The notes under the pieces are model-generated. The model was not told the DNA's origin. It was given only the letters and a program-made list of their open reading frames with translations, and did not search any database. 64,000 bases of DNA from Scenedesmus sp. ARA3 (taxonomy: Eukaryota; Chlorophyta; Chlorophyceae; Sphaeropleales; Scenedesmaceae). Of this stretch, positions 1 through 9,452 are shown piece after piece. The position numbers were made by a program, and so were the translations under genes. Position 1 is the stretch's first letter; each line of letters opens with the position of its first letter. The stretch is taken from NCBI GenBank assembly GCA_004335835.1, contig RWJK01001001.1, forward strand, positions 34,399 to 98,398, read 5' to 3'.

Positions 1-33
1 CCGTATTTTAAACCTCTGCTGGAGGACACACCA

Positions 34-65
<32 letters not shown>

Positions 66-102
66 GCAGCCGGATGGCACAGCAGCAGACAGCGATAGCT
101 GA
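1..102 (+). CDS. 3' end of an unidentified protein-coding gene (partial)
   Basis: Frame 1 is open from the first base and reads about ten ordinary residues (ending in LLEDTP), then a Gln tract with one Lys, then an acidic tail DGTAADSDS and a TGA stop at 100-102. The Gln run is encoded by CAG repeats, the same habit seen in other genes here. The gene starts outside the window. Too little is present to name a family. The alternative frame opening at 74 has no homology-like content and is less likely. A short exon of a larger + strand gene is the simplest reading. Confidence 0.45.
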
Positions 103-984
103 AGGTGCAATTAGATTACAGGATATTCGGCAGGAGGATAAGGAAGCAGTGCAGTTCGCAGTGCAGGTGAGCGGCGAAGGAAGCTGCTGTGTACGGGAGA
201 GTGAGATAGTGTCACGTGTGCGTGGTGGCACTACCTGCTGGGCTGCAGCAGCTGTGACTGCAGGTCAATGATTCACGGTTCTCCGCAAAGATACTAATAA
301 AAAGGCCTCGATATCCTCCTCTTTGATACAGTTTCGAAGATGCTTTGGTTGCTGTGAAGCGTTTCATCGTTCCTCGGCGTGTGCCGACTCAGCTGACGAT
401 GTTGAGTCACAGCTGCTCATGTTCATTGTTGGTCGGGTTGTAGGGCTTGCTCGGCTGTATATAGCTTGAAGAGTGCTACGTCTTGACTTAATTGCAGTCA
501 GTCGCTCACCTTTGCTGTCTCTAACGCTGTGAACGTCGAAGAACCTCTGCGTGACTGTGAGTACCGACATTGGTTGTGGGCTCGTCTGCATGCATGTAGC
601 GCAGCAGAGCACTGTATCAAACACGTCATGTTCTTCTTGCTGTTGATCGTAGCTTCTGTTGAGCACAGCTGCAATGGACAGCGAAGTGTGCGCTAGATCA
701 CAGCTCAATGATGCTTCTCGTGCCTGCATGCATGCATGCCAAAGCAACCGCGAAATTCGCGTTTGACAATCTGCCTTGCATGAATGTGCTGTTATTACAA
801 GATTTAAGCTGGCATGCATGCATGCACCTGCTGTTGACAGTACATTGGACTGTTATGCTGCTGCTGCACGGCATCCAGTATCCATGCATGCTTTGCAAGC
901 AAACACCCCTGACCTGCCTGATCATTGCTGCTTGCCTTGCTGCTCTGCTGCTGCAGCCGTCTCTCGAGCAACAACCAAGCCAAT
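103..984. promoter_or_regulatory. Intergenic / 5' region upstream of the LEA-like gene
   Basis: No convincing exon is seen. The stretch holds four clusters of the alternating motif TGCATGCA at about 587-597, 725-740, 811-826 and 882-890, three of them within 260 bp of the LEA start codon. In land plants CATGCATG is the RY element bound by B3 factors in seed and LEA promoters. Whether an alga uses it the same way is inference only. The last 100 bp before the ATG are CTG-rich. Confidence 0.4.
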
Positions 985-3366
985 ATGGACTCCGCAAAGC
1001 AGGCCGCAAACAAGGTGTCCGAGGCTGCAGGCCAGGTGAGTGCTGCTGTGGCTACTGCTGTTTTCACATAACAAGCATGTGTTGCACAGCTGCGGCTTGG
1101 TACTTATGTGCTGCACTGCACAGCTTCAACACGATGTGCAGCACAGCTGCTGTTTAGAGCTGTGCTGTGCTGCATAATGTCATCATGGTGTGCACAGGCC
1201 TGACATGCCAGCAGGACTGTGGCTAGGCATTGTCCTGCAAGCATATTCCTGCAGCATCAAAGCACACACAGCTGTGCCATCCCTTTCCAGGGCTACTGCT
1301 CAGCATGCCTGCTGCCAGCAGCTCTACTCCAGCCTTGTTCTGCCAGGAAGCTTCTTATCAGCTCCCAACTTGTCTCATCTGTCTGTGCTGTATCGTGCCC
1401 TGACTTCACTGCGTGCCTGCCACACTGCTGCCACTGCTCTGCATCTCCTCCTTTGCCCCTGGCAGGCATATGATGCTGCCGCCAACACCCTGAAGGAGGC
1501 AGGCAACAAGATCAGCGAGGCAACCACCGGCGCACAGCACTCCGCATCCGAGACCGCCACCCAGGTACGGCGGAAGGTGGCTGGTGCTGCGTCTGCTTGA
1601 ATTGCTGGTGCTGCGTCTGCCCTTCCCATGTGCTGCTGCCTGCTGTTGATCGGCTGTCGGCTGCACTGTAAGGCATCGCTACTTGCTGGTGCAACCCTAA
1701 CACCTGCTCATGTGCTGGCCCTTGTCACCTTGCTGTGTCCCGCAACGGCCCAATGCCGTGCCGTGCTGGTGATGTTGTCTGCCTGTCGACGCCGGCGCTG
1801 CTTGTCTGCACCCTGATCCCTGCTTGTCTGTTGCCTTGTGCGTTATGTAATCACAGGCCCAGCACCGTGCCGGTGAGGCCATTGATTTTGCCAAGCGCAA
1901 CATGGGCCAGACTGCTAACAATCTGCCCCTGACCGACTGACGGAAGCCTGTGTGCAATGTGCCTTGCTCCATCTGTTGTCGCTGTGCAGGCTCAGCACCG
2001 CGCCGGTGCGGCCATTGACTCTGGCAAGCGCAACATGGGCCAGACTGCTGACAATCCGCCCTGACTGACTGACTGACTGACGTAAGCCTTTGACTTGCTG
2101 CATCTGTTGTCACTTTGCAGGCTCAGCATCGCGCCGGTGAGGCCATTGACTCTGCCAAGCGCAACATGGGCCAGACCGCCAACAGTTGTGCCCTACTGAC
2201 GCAATCCTGTGTGCTATGTCGTCTTGTTTCCGTGCAGGCCCAGCACCGCGCGGGTGAGGCCGTTGACTCTGCCAAGCGCAACATGGGCCAGACCGCCGAG
2301 CAGGCGCAGCACCGTGCAGGCGAGGCCGCTGACAAGACCAAGGCGCAGGCCACGGTGAGGCACTGTGGCGAAAACAGAATTTTTATTGTGCATCTGCTGT
2401 TTATCGTTGCATGTTTGGTTGCCTGTCGGGCTGCTGCGGCACGTGCTGTTGCATTGGTCAGGCTGCTGACCAGACCAAGGCACAGGCCATGGTGAGGAAA
2501 TGGCTTTAACAATGGCGTGTTACATGATATTAAGTGTGCCTGCTGGGGTGCTGCACATGCTGTTGCGTTGGCGAGGCCGTTGACCAGACCAAGGCGCAGG
2601 CCACGGTGAGGCAGTGAGACGATGAACATAGTTGACTGTTGCATGTTTGGTCGCCTGCTGTTTACCGTTGCATGTTTGCTGTTTATTGTTGCATGTTTGG
2701 TTGCCTGCTGTTTATCGTTGCATGTTTAGTTGCCTGCGGTTTATCGTTGCATGTTTGATAATTGCCTGCTGGGCTGCTGCGGCACTTGCTGTTGCATTGA
2801 TCAGGCTGTTGACCAGACCAAGGCACAGGCCATGGTGAGATGAGGGTTGAAATGGACCAAAATGAGAGTGGTGTGTGTTGCTGAGCTGTGTAGGCTGCTG
2901 ACTAGGGCAATGTGAAGATGATGAAGCTTTTGTGTTTCATACTGTAGTGATATGCACTACAGCCTGTGTTGGTTGCGCTGCTGCAGCGAGTGCTAAAGTG
3001 ATGTGTAGGCTGGAGAAACTGTGCGTGGTTTTGTAGTGATGTCTTGAAGGTGTTGGCCACTAGCCACCCGCAGTCATTCAGCCTACACAGCCCTGCGCGC
3101 GTGTGCCTGCAGTAATGGCAAGTGCTGCATTTTTACCAAATAATATGTGAGCGCGGCCACATATACACCTGCCTTCAACTCGCAATGCTGGGGTGTAGTA
3201 ACACCTGTGCATCAAGATAGATTATGTGATTATTTGTTGACCTACTCAACGCCCATGTTTGCTGTTTCTGCTTTTGCTTTTGCTGCTGCTGCTGTTGCTG
3301 CAGTCTGCCAGCCACACCGTGCAGCACAAGGCTGATGACATCGCTGACAAGGCCCGTACCTCCTAA
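985..3366 (+). CDS. LEA-like hydrophilic repeat protein, 7 exons
   Basis: Exons joined at 985-1035, 1466-1564, 2238-2354, 2462-2491, 2576-2605, 2805-2834 and 3304-3366 give 139 aa. All internal junctions are phase 0. The product is very hydrophilic, rich in Ala, Lys, Glu, Gln and Thr, with repeats of the form AQHRAGEA..DSAKRNMGQTA and then four copies of a ten-residue unit such as AVDQTKAQAT. This is the pattern of group 3 LEA / dehydration-stress proteins, which are disordered in solution and become helical on drying. The start is the first ATG of an uninterrupted hydrophilic frame (MDSAKQAANKVSEA). There is no signal peptide or membrane segment, so it is probably cytosolic or organellar soluble. 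Exons 4, 5 and 6 are 30-bp micro-exons, each a copy of the last 30 bp of exon 3. A TGTAA polyadenylation-type motif lies near 3653. Extra pseudo-exon copies lie in the intron before exon 3. Confidence 0.75.
1857..2181 (+). repeat. Three tandem pseudo-exon copies of LEA exon 3 start
   Basis: Copies begin right after CAG acceptors at 1857, 1990 and 2121, about 131-133 bp apart, and repeat the first 60 bp of exon 3 (AQHRAGEA...GQTA) followed by intron-like sequence. Copy 1 meets an in-frame TGA after 28 codons. Copies 2 and 3 lose similarity after the same codon and have no matching donor. The genuine exon at 2238 continues without a break to a GTGAGG donor. They look like acceptor-side duplications that would truncate the protein if spliced in. 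Confidence 0.7.
2462..2834 (+). repeat. Three tandem 30-bp micro-exons with flanking intron
   Basis: Each unit has a similar upstream intron (CTGTTGCRTTGR..AG), a 30-bp exon coding A(A/V)DQTKAQA(M/T), and a GTGAGR donor. Copies start at 2462, 2576 and 2805. They match the last 30 bp of the preceding exon, whose peptide is AADKTKAQAT, so they are donor-side duplications that gained acceptors. All are phase 0 and keep the reading frame. Confidence 0.65.
2636..2765. repeat. Degenerate ~29-bp tandem repeat in a LEA intron
   Basis: The phrase GTTGCATGTTTG is repeated about five times at ~22-30 bp spacing, separated by TTGCCTGCTGTTTATC. It lies wholly inside the intron between the second and third micro-exons and is not coding. 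Confidence 0.6.
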
Positions 3367-4778
3367 ACAAGCCCATGTCACTCAAGCTCCCAGGCGTCCA
3401 AGCATCCCAGTGCTGTGACACCAGCCGGCCACCCTACTGCTTGACTTCATAGCAGGCGCCTGTATGTGTGCACGCATAGTGCCTGTGTGGGAGTTGTTGT
3501 GCCACTGTGGCTTGTATGCAGCGATCGTCGGCAAAGCTGTGTGATAATGCATAAGCGCGCAAAGCGCCAGGAAAAGCGCCAGCCAACGACGCTGTACTGG
3601 TGGTGGCTGAGTTTGTTGTTTGTGCAATTGCATGGTTGCTGGGTTGAAACCTGTGTAAGGAAAAGAACTGTGATCATTTCTGGGAGATTTTGATCTGCAG
3701 ATATGATGTAGGTACTCGAACAGCGGCAACAAACGGAATTTCAGAGCAGAGCAAGTAACAAACTTCTGATTGTGGCACATATGGAAAATGTGTGCAGACT
3801 ACGGTGCGGCACTGGCGGCTGGCAGCAGGGGCCCCTCCCGGGAGTGATAGTCATCTCAACACCCGGCTGTGCTGGTGCTGCAGAACGGCACATCAATATA
3901 TTGGACAGCCGTTAATGCCAGGCAGGTGATCACCGCAAAAAAACCTGTCACATATGTGTCCATGCGTGAACATGCAGCTGCAGCAGATGCATGCAGCTTG
4001 ACACACCACCACAGCGTGGGCCTGCGCCACACAGAATCTTTATCAAACCACACAGCCGGCGCCCTGCCCTGCCGGTGTACAAACATGCCAGTGCACTGTT
4101 GGCATGTGCTGTGCTCTTCGCACTGCTGACTGCCATTGTAAAGCAGCGTGCATGAAAGGCTGCACGTGAATCACTGTGAAGTGAGCATGCCTTCAGATGT
4201 AACAATGTAACAAGTGCCTGGATCATAGCCGTTGGCGTAACGGGATATACATATAATGAAATATTCATTGAGGTGGACCCCTCCGCTGCCAGGGGAACAA
4301 GCTCGGCAAAGAAAGCAGAAGGCAGCATGCCTGCAGCTAAACTGGTCATAAGGCAGCATTGAGACCACAGTCAGCACCACAGTGCGTGCTGCGGCGGCGC
4401 ACTGCTGTAGGTGTGGCAGTACACTGCAAATCGCGCGCAAAACGGAACATACACTGCCAGTGCGGTGCACATCACCTGCATGTGCCTGTCCTGCGAGTGT
4501 ACAAACAAGCGCCAGCAAAACCATAGTACATGACATGCACGCAAGCCACAGTAATTAACACTGTTTCTGCTGAGCAGCCAAATGCATGTACTACACAGCT
4601 CAGTACTACAACCCTGCACGCACAAAGCTGCAGTACAGCAGGTAAACGCCGCTGCATGATGTGCCAACCCTGCAGCCACGGAGGCACCAGTCTGCACACA
4701 ATACATTGTGTTGATACAATCCTGCCAATGAACAAACGTTGTATGCTGCTGAAGGCTCCAGCAAATGGCATGCTGCCA

Positions 4779-4985
4779 CCCCAGGGCACTGCTGGCATGC
4801 AGCACATGGCGGGCTCAGGAACGCAGTAATTCAGCCATCGGATGGCAGAGCACGCATGCCGGCGGTTTGAAAACAAGCTGTCCCCAGGGCACTGCTGGCA
4901 TGCTTGCAGCACATGGCCGGCTCAGGAACGCAGCAAGTCAGATGGCCGAGCGCACATGCCAGCGGTTAAAAACAAGCCGTGTTCT
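4779..4985. repeat. ~100-bp tandem duplication
   Basis: Two adjacent copies each contain CCAGGGCACTGCTGGCATGC, then AGCACATGGC, GGCTCAGGAACGCAG, and end in a purine-rich GGTTTGAAAACAAG / GGTTAAAAACAAG stretch. The second copy is slightly diverged. No coding role is seen. Confidence 0.7.
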
Positions 4986-5059
4986 AGGCAATCGATGCAG
5001 CTGCATACTCAACAACGGCATCTGTGCGCGCGCCTGGTTCGACTCAACGCGCGAAAGGC

Positions 5060-5962
5060 GCATTACAAGCACAAGCAAGCAGGCATGCTGCTGCCTGACA
5101 GAAGCAGCCGAGAGCCAACCCAGCAACCCTTTTTTCCAGCAACCCTTACAGCCAACCCCACCCACGTTCTGCAGAACAACATACATACCAGACGCACCTG
5201 GTGCAAGCCTGTGGTGCAGCATATGCGAGCAAACACAGCAATGCGTGTGCCCGGGTGACACCAGCTGAACTCTGCGCATTCAGCTGGGTCACCCAGTCAG
5301 CAGCTACCAAAGTAGTTGCTTTATAGTGGGGGCGTGTGCCCAGTGCAACTGGCCACAGGCCCACACTCTAAAGGGGCAAGCAAGGCTCATGGGGTCACAG
5401 CATCAATGCATAGAAGCCGGCCGACTCAACTGCTGGCTGCAGATACCCTGCATGCCTGGCGCTGCGGAGCAATGCCTCACAGCATACTTTGGGCTGAAAC
5501 ACATCATGCATTGTAACTACATTCAGATATGCCATCAAAACATCTCTGTGACACTGTAGGCCCTCAGCAATGCCGATGCAGCACTGCCGTCTAGCCTTGC
5601 ACCTCCAGCATACAGCACATGTGTACAGAGCCAGTCCTGAGAGCTGCAACACAAAGCAAACAATGCATCCCCATGCCAACAACCCCAACAAAAGCTGCCA
5701 ATAGCACAACACAAACCAGCTGCAGCTGCAGGCCCGGTGCAATGACCTGCATCTGTGCACAAGCCCCACAGCACAACCAGCTCAAGCAAGCAGGCATGCT
5801 GCTGCCTGACAGGGGCTGCCAAGAGCCAACCCAGCACCCGCCGACCTGCGGCTGTGCACAGTTCCCCTGAGTATAACACGCAGGCAAGCAGGCAGCACAG
5901 GCAAGCAGGCATGCTGCTGCCTGACAGGGGCTGCCACGAGCCAACCCAGCAACCCTTCAGCA
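5060..5962. repeat. Dispersed ~65-bp repeat, three copies
   Basis: Copies near 5068, 5783 and 5895 share AAGCAAGCAGGCATGCTGCT, then GCCTGACAG and GAGCCAACCCAGCA. The second and third are about 110 bp apart and the first lies 700 bp upstream. Flanks also share ACGTTCTGCAGA and CATACCAGACGC. No transposase or terminal inverted repeat is seen. Confidence 0.65.
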
Positions 5963-6032
5963 GACCCCACTCACGTTCTGCAGAGTAAAACACATACCAG
6001 ACGCCCAATAGCCAACCCAGGACCCGACGACC

Positions 6033-6350
6033 TGCATGTGTACACAAGCCCCCAGAGTACAACAGGCGCACCCACACACTGCAACTCTGCAAGCATGCAT
6101 GTGTGCGCAAGCCCCCAGAATACTACAAACGCACCCACACACTGCAACTCTGCAAGCATGCATCTGTGTACAAGCCCCGCAGCGCAACAACCACACCCAC
6201 ATACTGCAACTATGGGAGCATGCATCTGTGTACAAGCCCCCACAGCACAACAACCACACCCACACACTGCAACTATGGGAGCATGCATCTGTGTACAAGC
6301 CCCCACAGCACAGCAACTACACCCACACACTGCCACGCTGCGAGCATGCC
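6033..6350. repeat. Five-copy ~62-bp tandem repeat
   Basis: The units contain CCCACACACTGCAACT, then GAGCATGCATCTGTGTACAA and GCCCCCA. Starts near 6071, 6133, 6196, 6259 and 6322 give 62-63-bp spacing. Because 63 is a multiple of three, all six frames stay open and produce repetitive shadow ORFs. Confidence 0.8.
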
Positions 6351-6974
6351 GCCGGCATGAGTTCAGACTGATGACTGGAATCTGCAGCTTCCCAGATGCT
6401 GCATTTCGCTACTGCGGATACAAAGATGCTGCTCAGCAAAGCAACCGACAAATACCCATCTAGTAATAACACCTGCTGCACCTGGCGTATGTGCAAACCC
6501 CACTCGCTGCGGCATCTGATAAGCATGCAGCCGGCATGCGTCCACTTGATTGGCAGCTGCAGCTTCTCACATGCTGCTTTGAGCTATTCACCCACCCACC
6601 AGAGCAACTCCCCAACAGCCACCTATAACAACACCTGGAGCATCCCCACACGTGGCAGCATCCGTTGAGCCACACCAGTGAGTCGTGTATCAGTATAACA
6701 GCAGCTGCAGCCACAACCAGCTCTGTCACAACAGCTGGCCAGAGGCTGCAAATAGCCCAAGTCCTTGGATTGCACACGATTAGCAGTACCACATGAATGT
6801 CTGCTCATATGACACAACTCCAAGAGCCAGGCGGTTGCGGATGACAGTAGTGACATACAACAGCAGCAGCAGCAGCCTAGTAACTCGTTACTATCATGAG
6901 AGACCGCCCACACAAGCTGATGCCTTGCTGGTAGATGCCCCTGGGAGTGCCAAGGAACACTGAGGAGCCTCCTG

Positions 6975-7075
6975 CAGGACAATGCAACACAGAGATAACC
7001 TGCACAGGCACTGCAACACAGATTAAACCTGAGCCACAACACTGCAACACATTGTAACCTGAGCCACAGCCATAC
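6975..7075. repeat. Short (~32-bp) degenerate tandem repeat
   Basis: The motif ACTGCAACACA(G/T).TTAACCTGAGCCACA is repeated about three times with substitutions. It lies in the intergenic repeat region and shows no coding signal. Confidence 0.5.
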
Positions 7076-8349
7076 CCCCGCAGCTCTGCTGCCAACGTTC
7101 ACAGCACAAGCCAACACACCTGCAGTGCCTGTGACTCTCACATTTGGACAGCTGCCGCTGGTAGCACCAACATGACCTCAAAGCATGACAAGCAAAGAAT
7201 GGGTCAGCTCTTGCTTGCAACACAAACACACGTGGCTCTGGCGTTCACGTTGCAAAAGCCACATGCATGTTTGTATCAATACATCGCCACCACTGTGGTC
7301 CTGAAGCATTGTAACACCTGTACCATCTGCAACCCACACAGAGAGGGCTTCAAGAGGGCAGCTCAGCGCCAGAAACTCCTGAATCTTCCAGCAGAAAGCA
7401 CAGTACCATCAATGCTATAGGTGCTGCAATATACTTACAGCACAGCCTGGTGCCGCAAGCATGTGGAGCTCAAGCCCCCCGCAAGAGATGGACACAAGGC
7501 TGCAGGTATGAGCGCTCATGCGCGCGCGAGATACTACACAGTGTACACCCACACGCAATGCACCTGCAACGCCGACAGAAGAAGTAGTACTAGACAATGG
7601 TGCCGGCAACGGCCCAGCCACTAAACCCACCATCGCAGAAACGCCGTCATCCTCACATGCTGCGCAACCAATAACTCAATAGTAGGGCAGCAATTACGCC
7701 AGCCATTTCTGCACACTTCATTGTGCCTGTTGTGCAGTGTGTTTTTCTTTTCTTTTTTCTATTTCCCCTTCAGCCGTACGTATACAACCAGCAGCTGCTA
7801 GCCCAGCTTGTTGCAGCAAGCAACATGCAGGGCCAGCAGCAGTGGTACAAGTGCGCAATCGGATGTGTGCAGTAATGTCAAGACTCTGCTACTGCCGGCT
7901 CAAACACACAATGCAGTGCTGACATGAACACGCAAGAATAGCAATACGCAATGCATACAATGCAGCTGCTGGCAACTCAACTGCCAGCTCGCAAGCCAGA
8001 TGCAGGGATCAGCTGTCGAGCTGACCTCAAGCTCTGCGTTCGGTGCACAGTACGTATGCACGTACTGTAGCCGCTGAATACTAAACAATCAGCCAGCATG
8101 CAAGGTCAACAGCCATGCCGTACTATTCAATGCCAATACCCCAGACGCACACCAGCCACCAACCCGAGGCACACAGGCCTACAGCCAAACCGCTGCTACA
8201 GATCCCTTACACCTGTCTGCAGAGCAGCCTGTAGATGCAGGCACTAACACAAATCACGACAGCCACATTCTACATCAAGCAGGCGCTATGGCATGCAGCA
8301 GTCTGCCAGCAGCACAGCAGATGTCTGGCAACACAAGCATTGCAGTCTG

Positions 8350-8990
8350 AGGCACAAACAGCACGCAGTTCTTACGTGGGCGGGTACACCAACAGATGCT
8401 CTATGCTGTAGTGCTGTGTAGTTGCAACACACTGCCACTCAACAGGCAGGCTCGTCAATCATTCACTCGACACGTTGCTGCTGTGAGAGCATGCAACACC
8501 AGACCCGTCCCAGCAGTGCTAGATACCATCATGTGTTGCATGGCTGCTTCAAGCACACACCATTGCAGTCTGAAGCACAAACAGCATGCAGTTCTTACGT
8601 GGGCCAGTACAACAAAAGATGCTCTATGCTGTAGTGCTGTGTAGTTGCAACACTGCCACTCAACAGGCAGGCTCATCAATCATTCACTCGACACGTTGCT
8701 GCTGTGAGAGCATGCTACACCAGACCCGTCCCAGCAGTGCTAGATACTATCATGTGTTGCATGGCTGCTTTAAGCACACACCATTGCAGTCTGAGGCACA
8801 CACAGCATGCAGTTCTTACGTGGGCGGGTACAACAACAGATGCTCTACGCTGTAGTGCTGTGTAGTTGCAACATACTGCCACTCAACAGGCAGGCTCGTC
8901 AATCAATAAATCGGCGCATTGCTGCTGTGAGAGCATGCAACACCAGACCCGTCCCAGCAGTAATCAAGTATCATCAGGCGTCGCATGGCT
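8350..8990. repeat. Three-copy ~222-bp tandem repeat
   Basis: The landmark CTTACGTGGG occurs at about 8371, 8594 and 8815, giving units of 223 and 221 bp. Each copy holds CAGATGCTCTA, TGTAGTGCTGTGTAGTTGCA, CTCAACAGGCAGGCTCRTCA and CCAGACCCGTCCCAGCAGT. The third copy degenerates after the last motif. Copies are over 90 percent alike by eye, so the duplication is fairly recent. No promoter, RNA gene or coding function was recognised. Confidence 0.85.
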
Positions 8991-9195
8991 GCTGCAAGCA
9001 AACACAACAGAACACAGCTCAACATGGGCGCTGAACAGACAGCGAGTTGGAGCATAGTTCCTTCAGTTTTTCGATGGCGCAACACCATAAGCATGGCTGC
9101 TGCAAGCAAACACAATAGAACACAGCTCAACATGGCTGCTGAACAGACAGCGAGTTGGAGCATAGTTCCTTCAGTTTTTCAATGGCACAACACCA
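8978..9195. repeat. Two-copy ~110-bp tandem repeat
   Basis: Each unit has GCATGGCTGCTGCAAGCAAA, then ACAGAACACAGCTCAACATGG and CAGACAGCGAGTTGGAGCAT followed by a T-rich end. It directly follows the 222-bp array and shares its local composition. Confidence 0.75.
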
Positions 9196-9452
9196 AAAGA
9201 AACAGTGCAGCTGTACCAGTGCTTGCAGGAAAGCCCTGGCAATTGCCGCAGCCCTAGATGCTTGCAGGAAACACCCTAACCTCACACACCGAAGCCCTTC
9301 GCTTGCAGGAAACCTGGATGAGCGCCACAAGCGGCTCTGCAGGAAATCACACTCATCCACACAAAGAAACGCATGAAAAACGAGCCATTTGCCTCAGAGC
9401 AACACACAATCTTTCAAGTGTGTGCAGCTGTCTGCAGCAGAAACTGCCAGCG

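Larger units (their letters stand above)
3367..9452. other. 6 kb intergenic region without a supported gene, rich in tandem repeats
   Basis: Both strands were read and no chain of exons with consistent phase and codon-like composition was found. Open frames here are short, rich in Cys, His, Thr and Ala, and follow the repeat units. Several families of local repeats occupy the region (listed separately). The 3' UTR of the LEA-like gene takes the first few hundred bases, and the 3' UTR of the SBP gene probably the last few hundred. Confidence 0.6.

Noticed and set aside
1..3366. Additional LEA exons at 1857, 1990 and 2121
   Set aside because: Each copy ends in an in-frame stop or lacks a donor, so they were treated as pseudo-exons and left out of the gene.
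4990..5065. tRNA gene suggested by GGTTCGACTC
   Set aside because: The T-loop-like phrase stands alone; no D-arm, anticodon arm or acceptor stem can be formed around it.
8350..9195. CRISPR array
   Set aside because: Units are ~222 and ~110 bp without short identical repeats and unique spacers, and the DNA is clearly eukaryotic.
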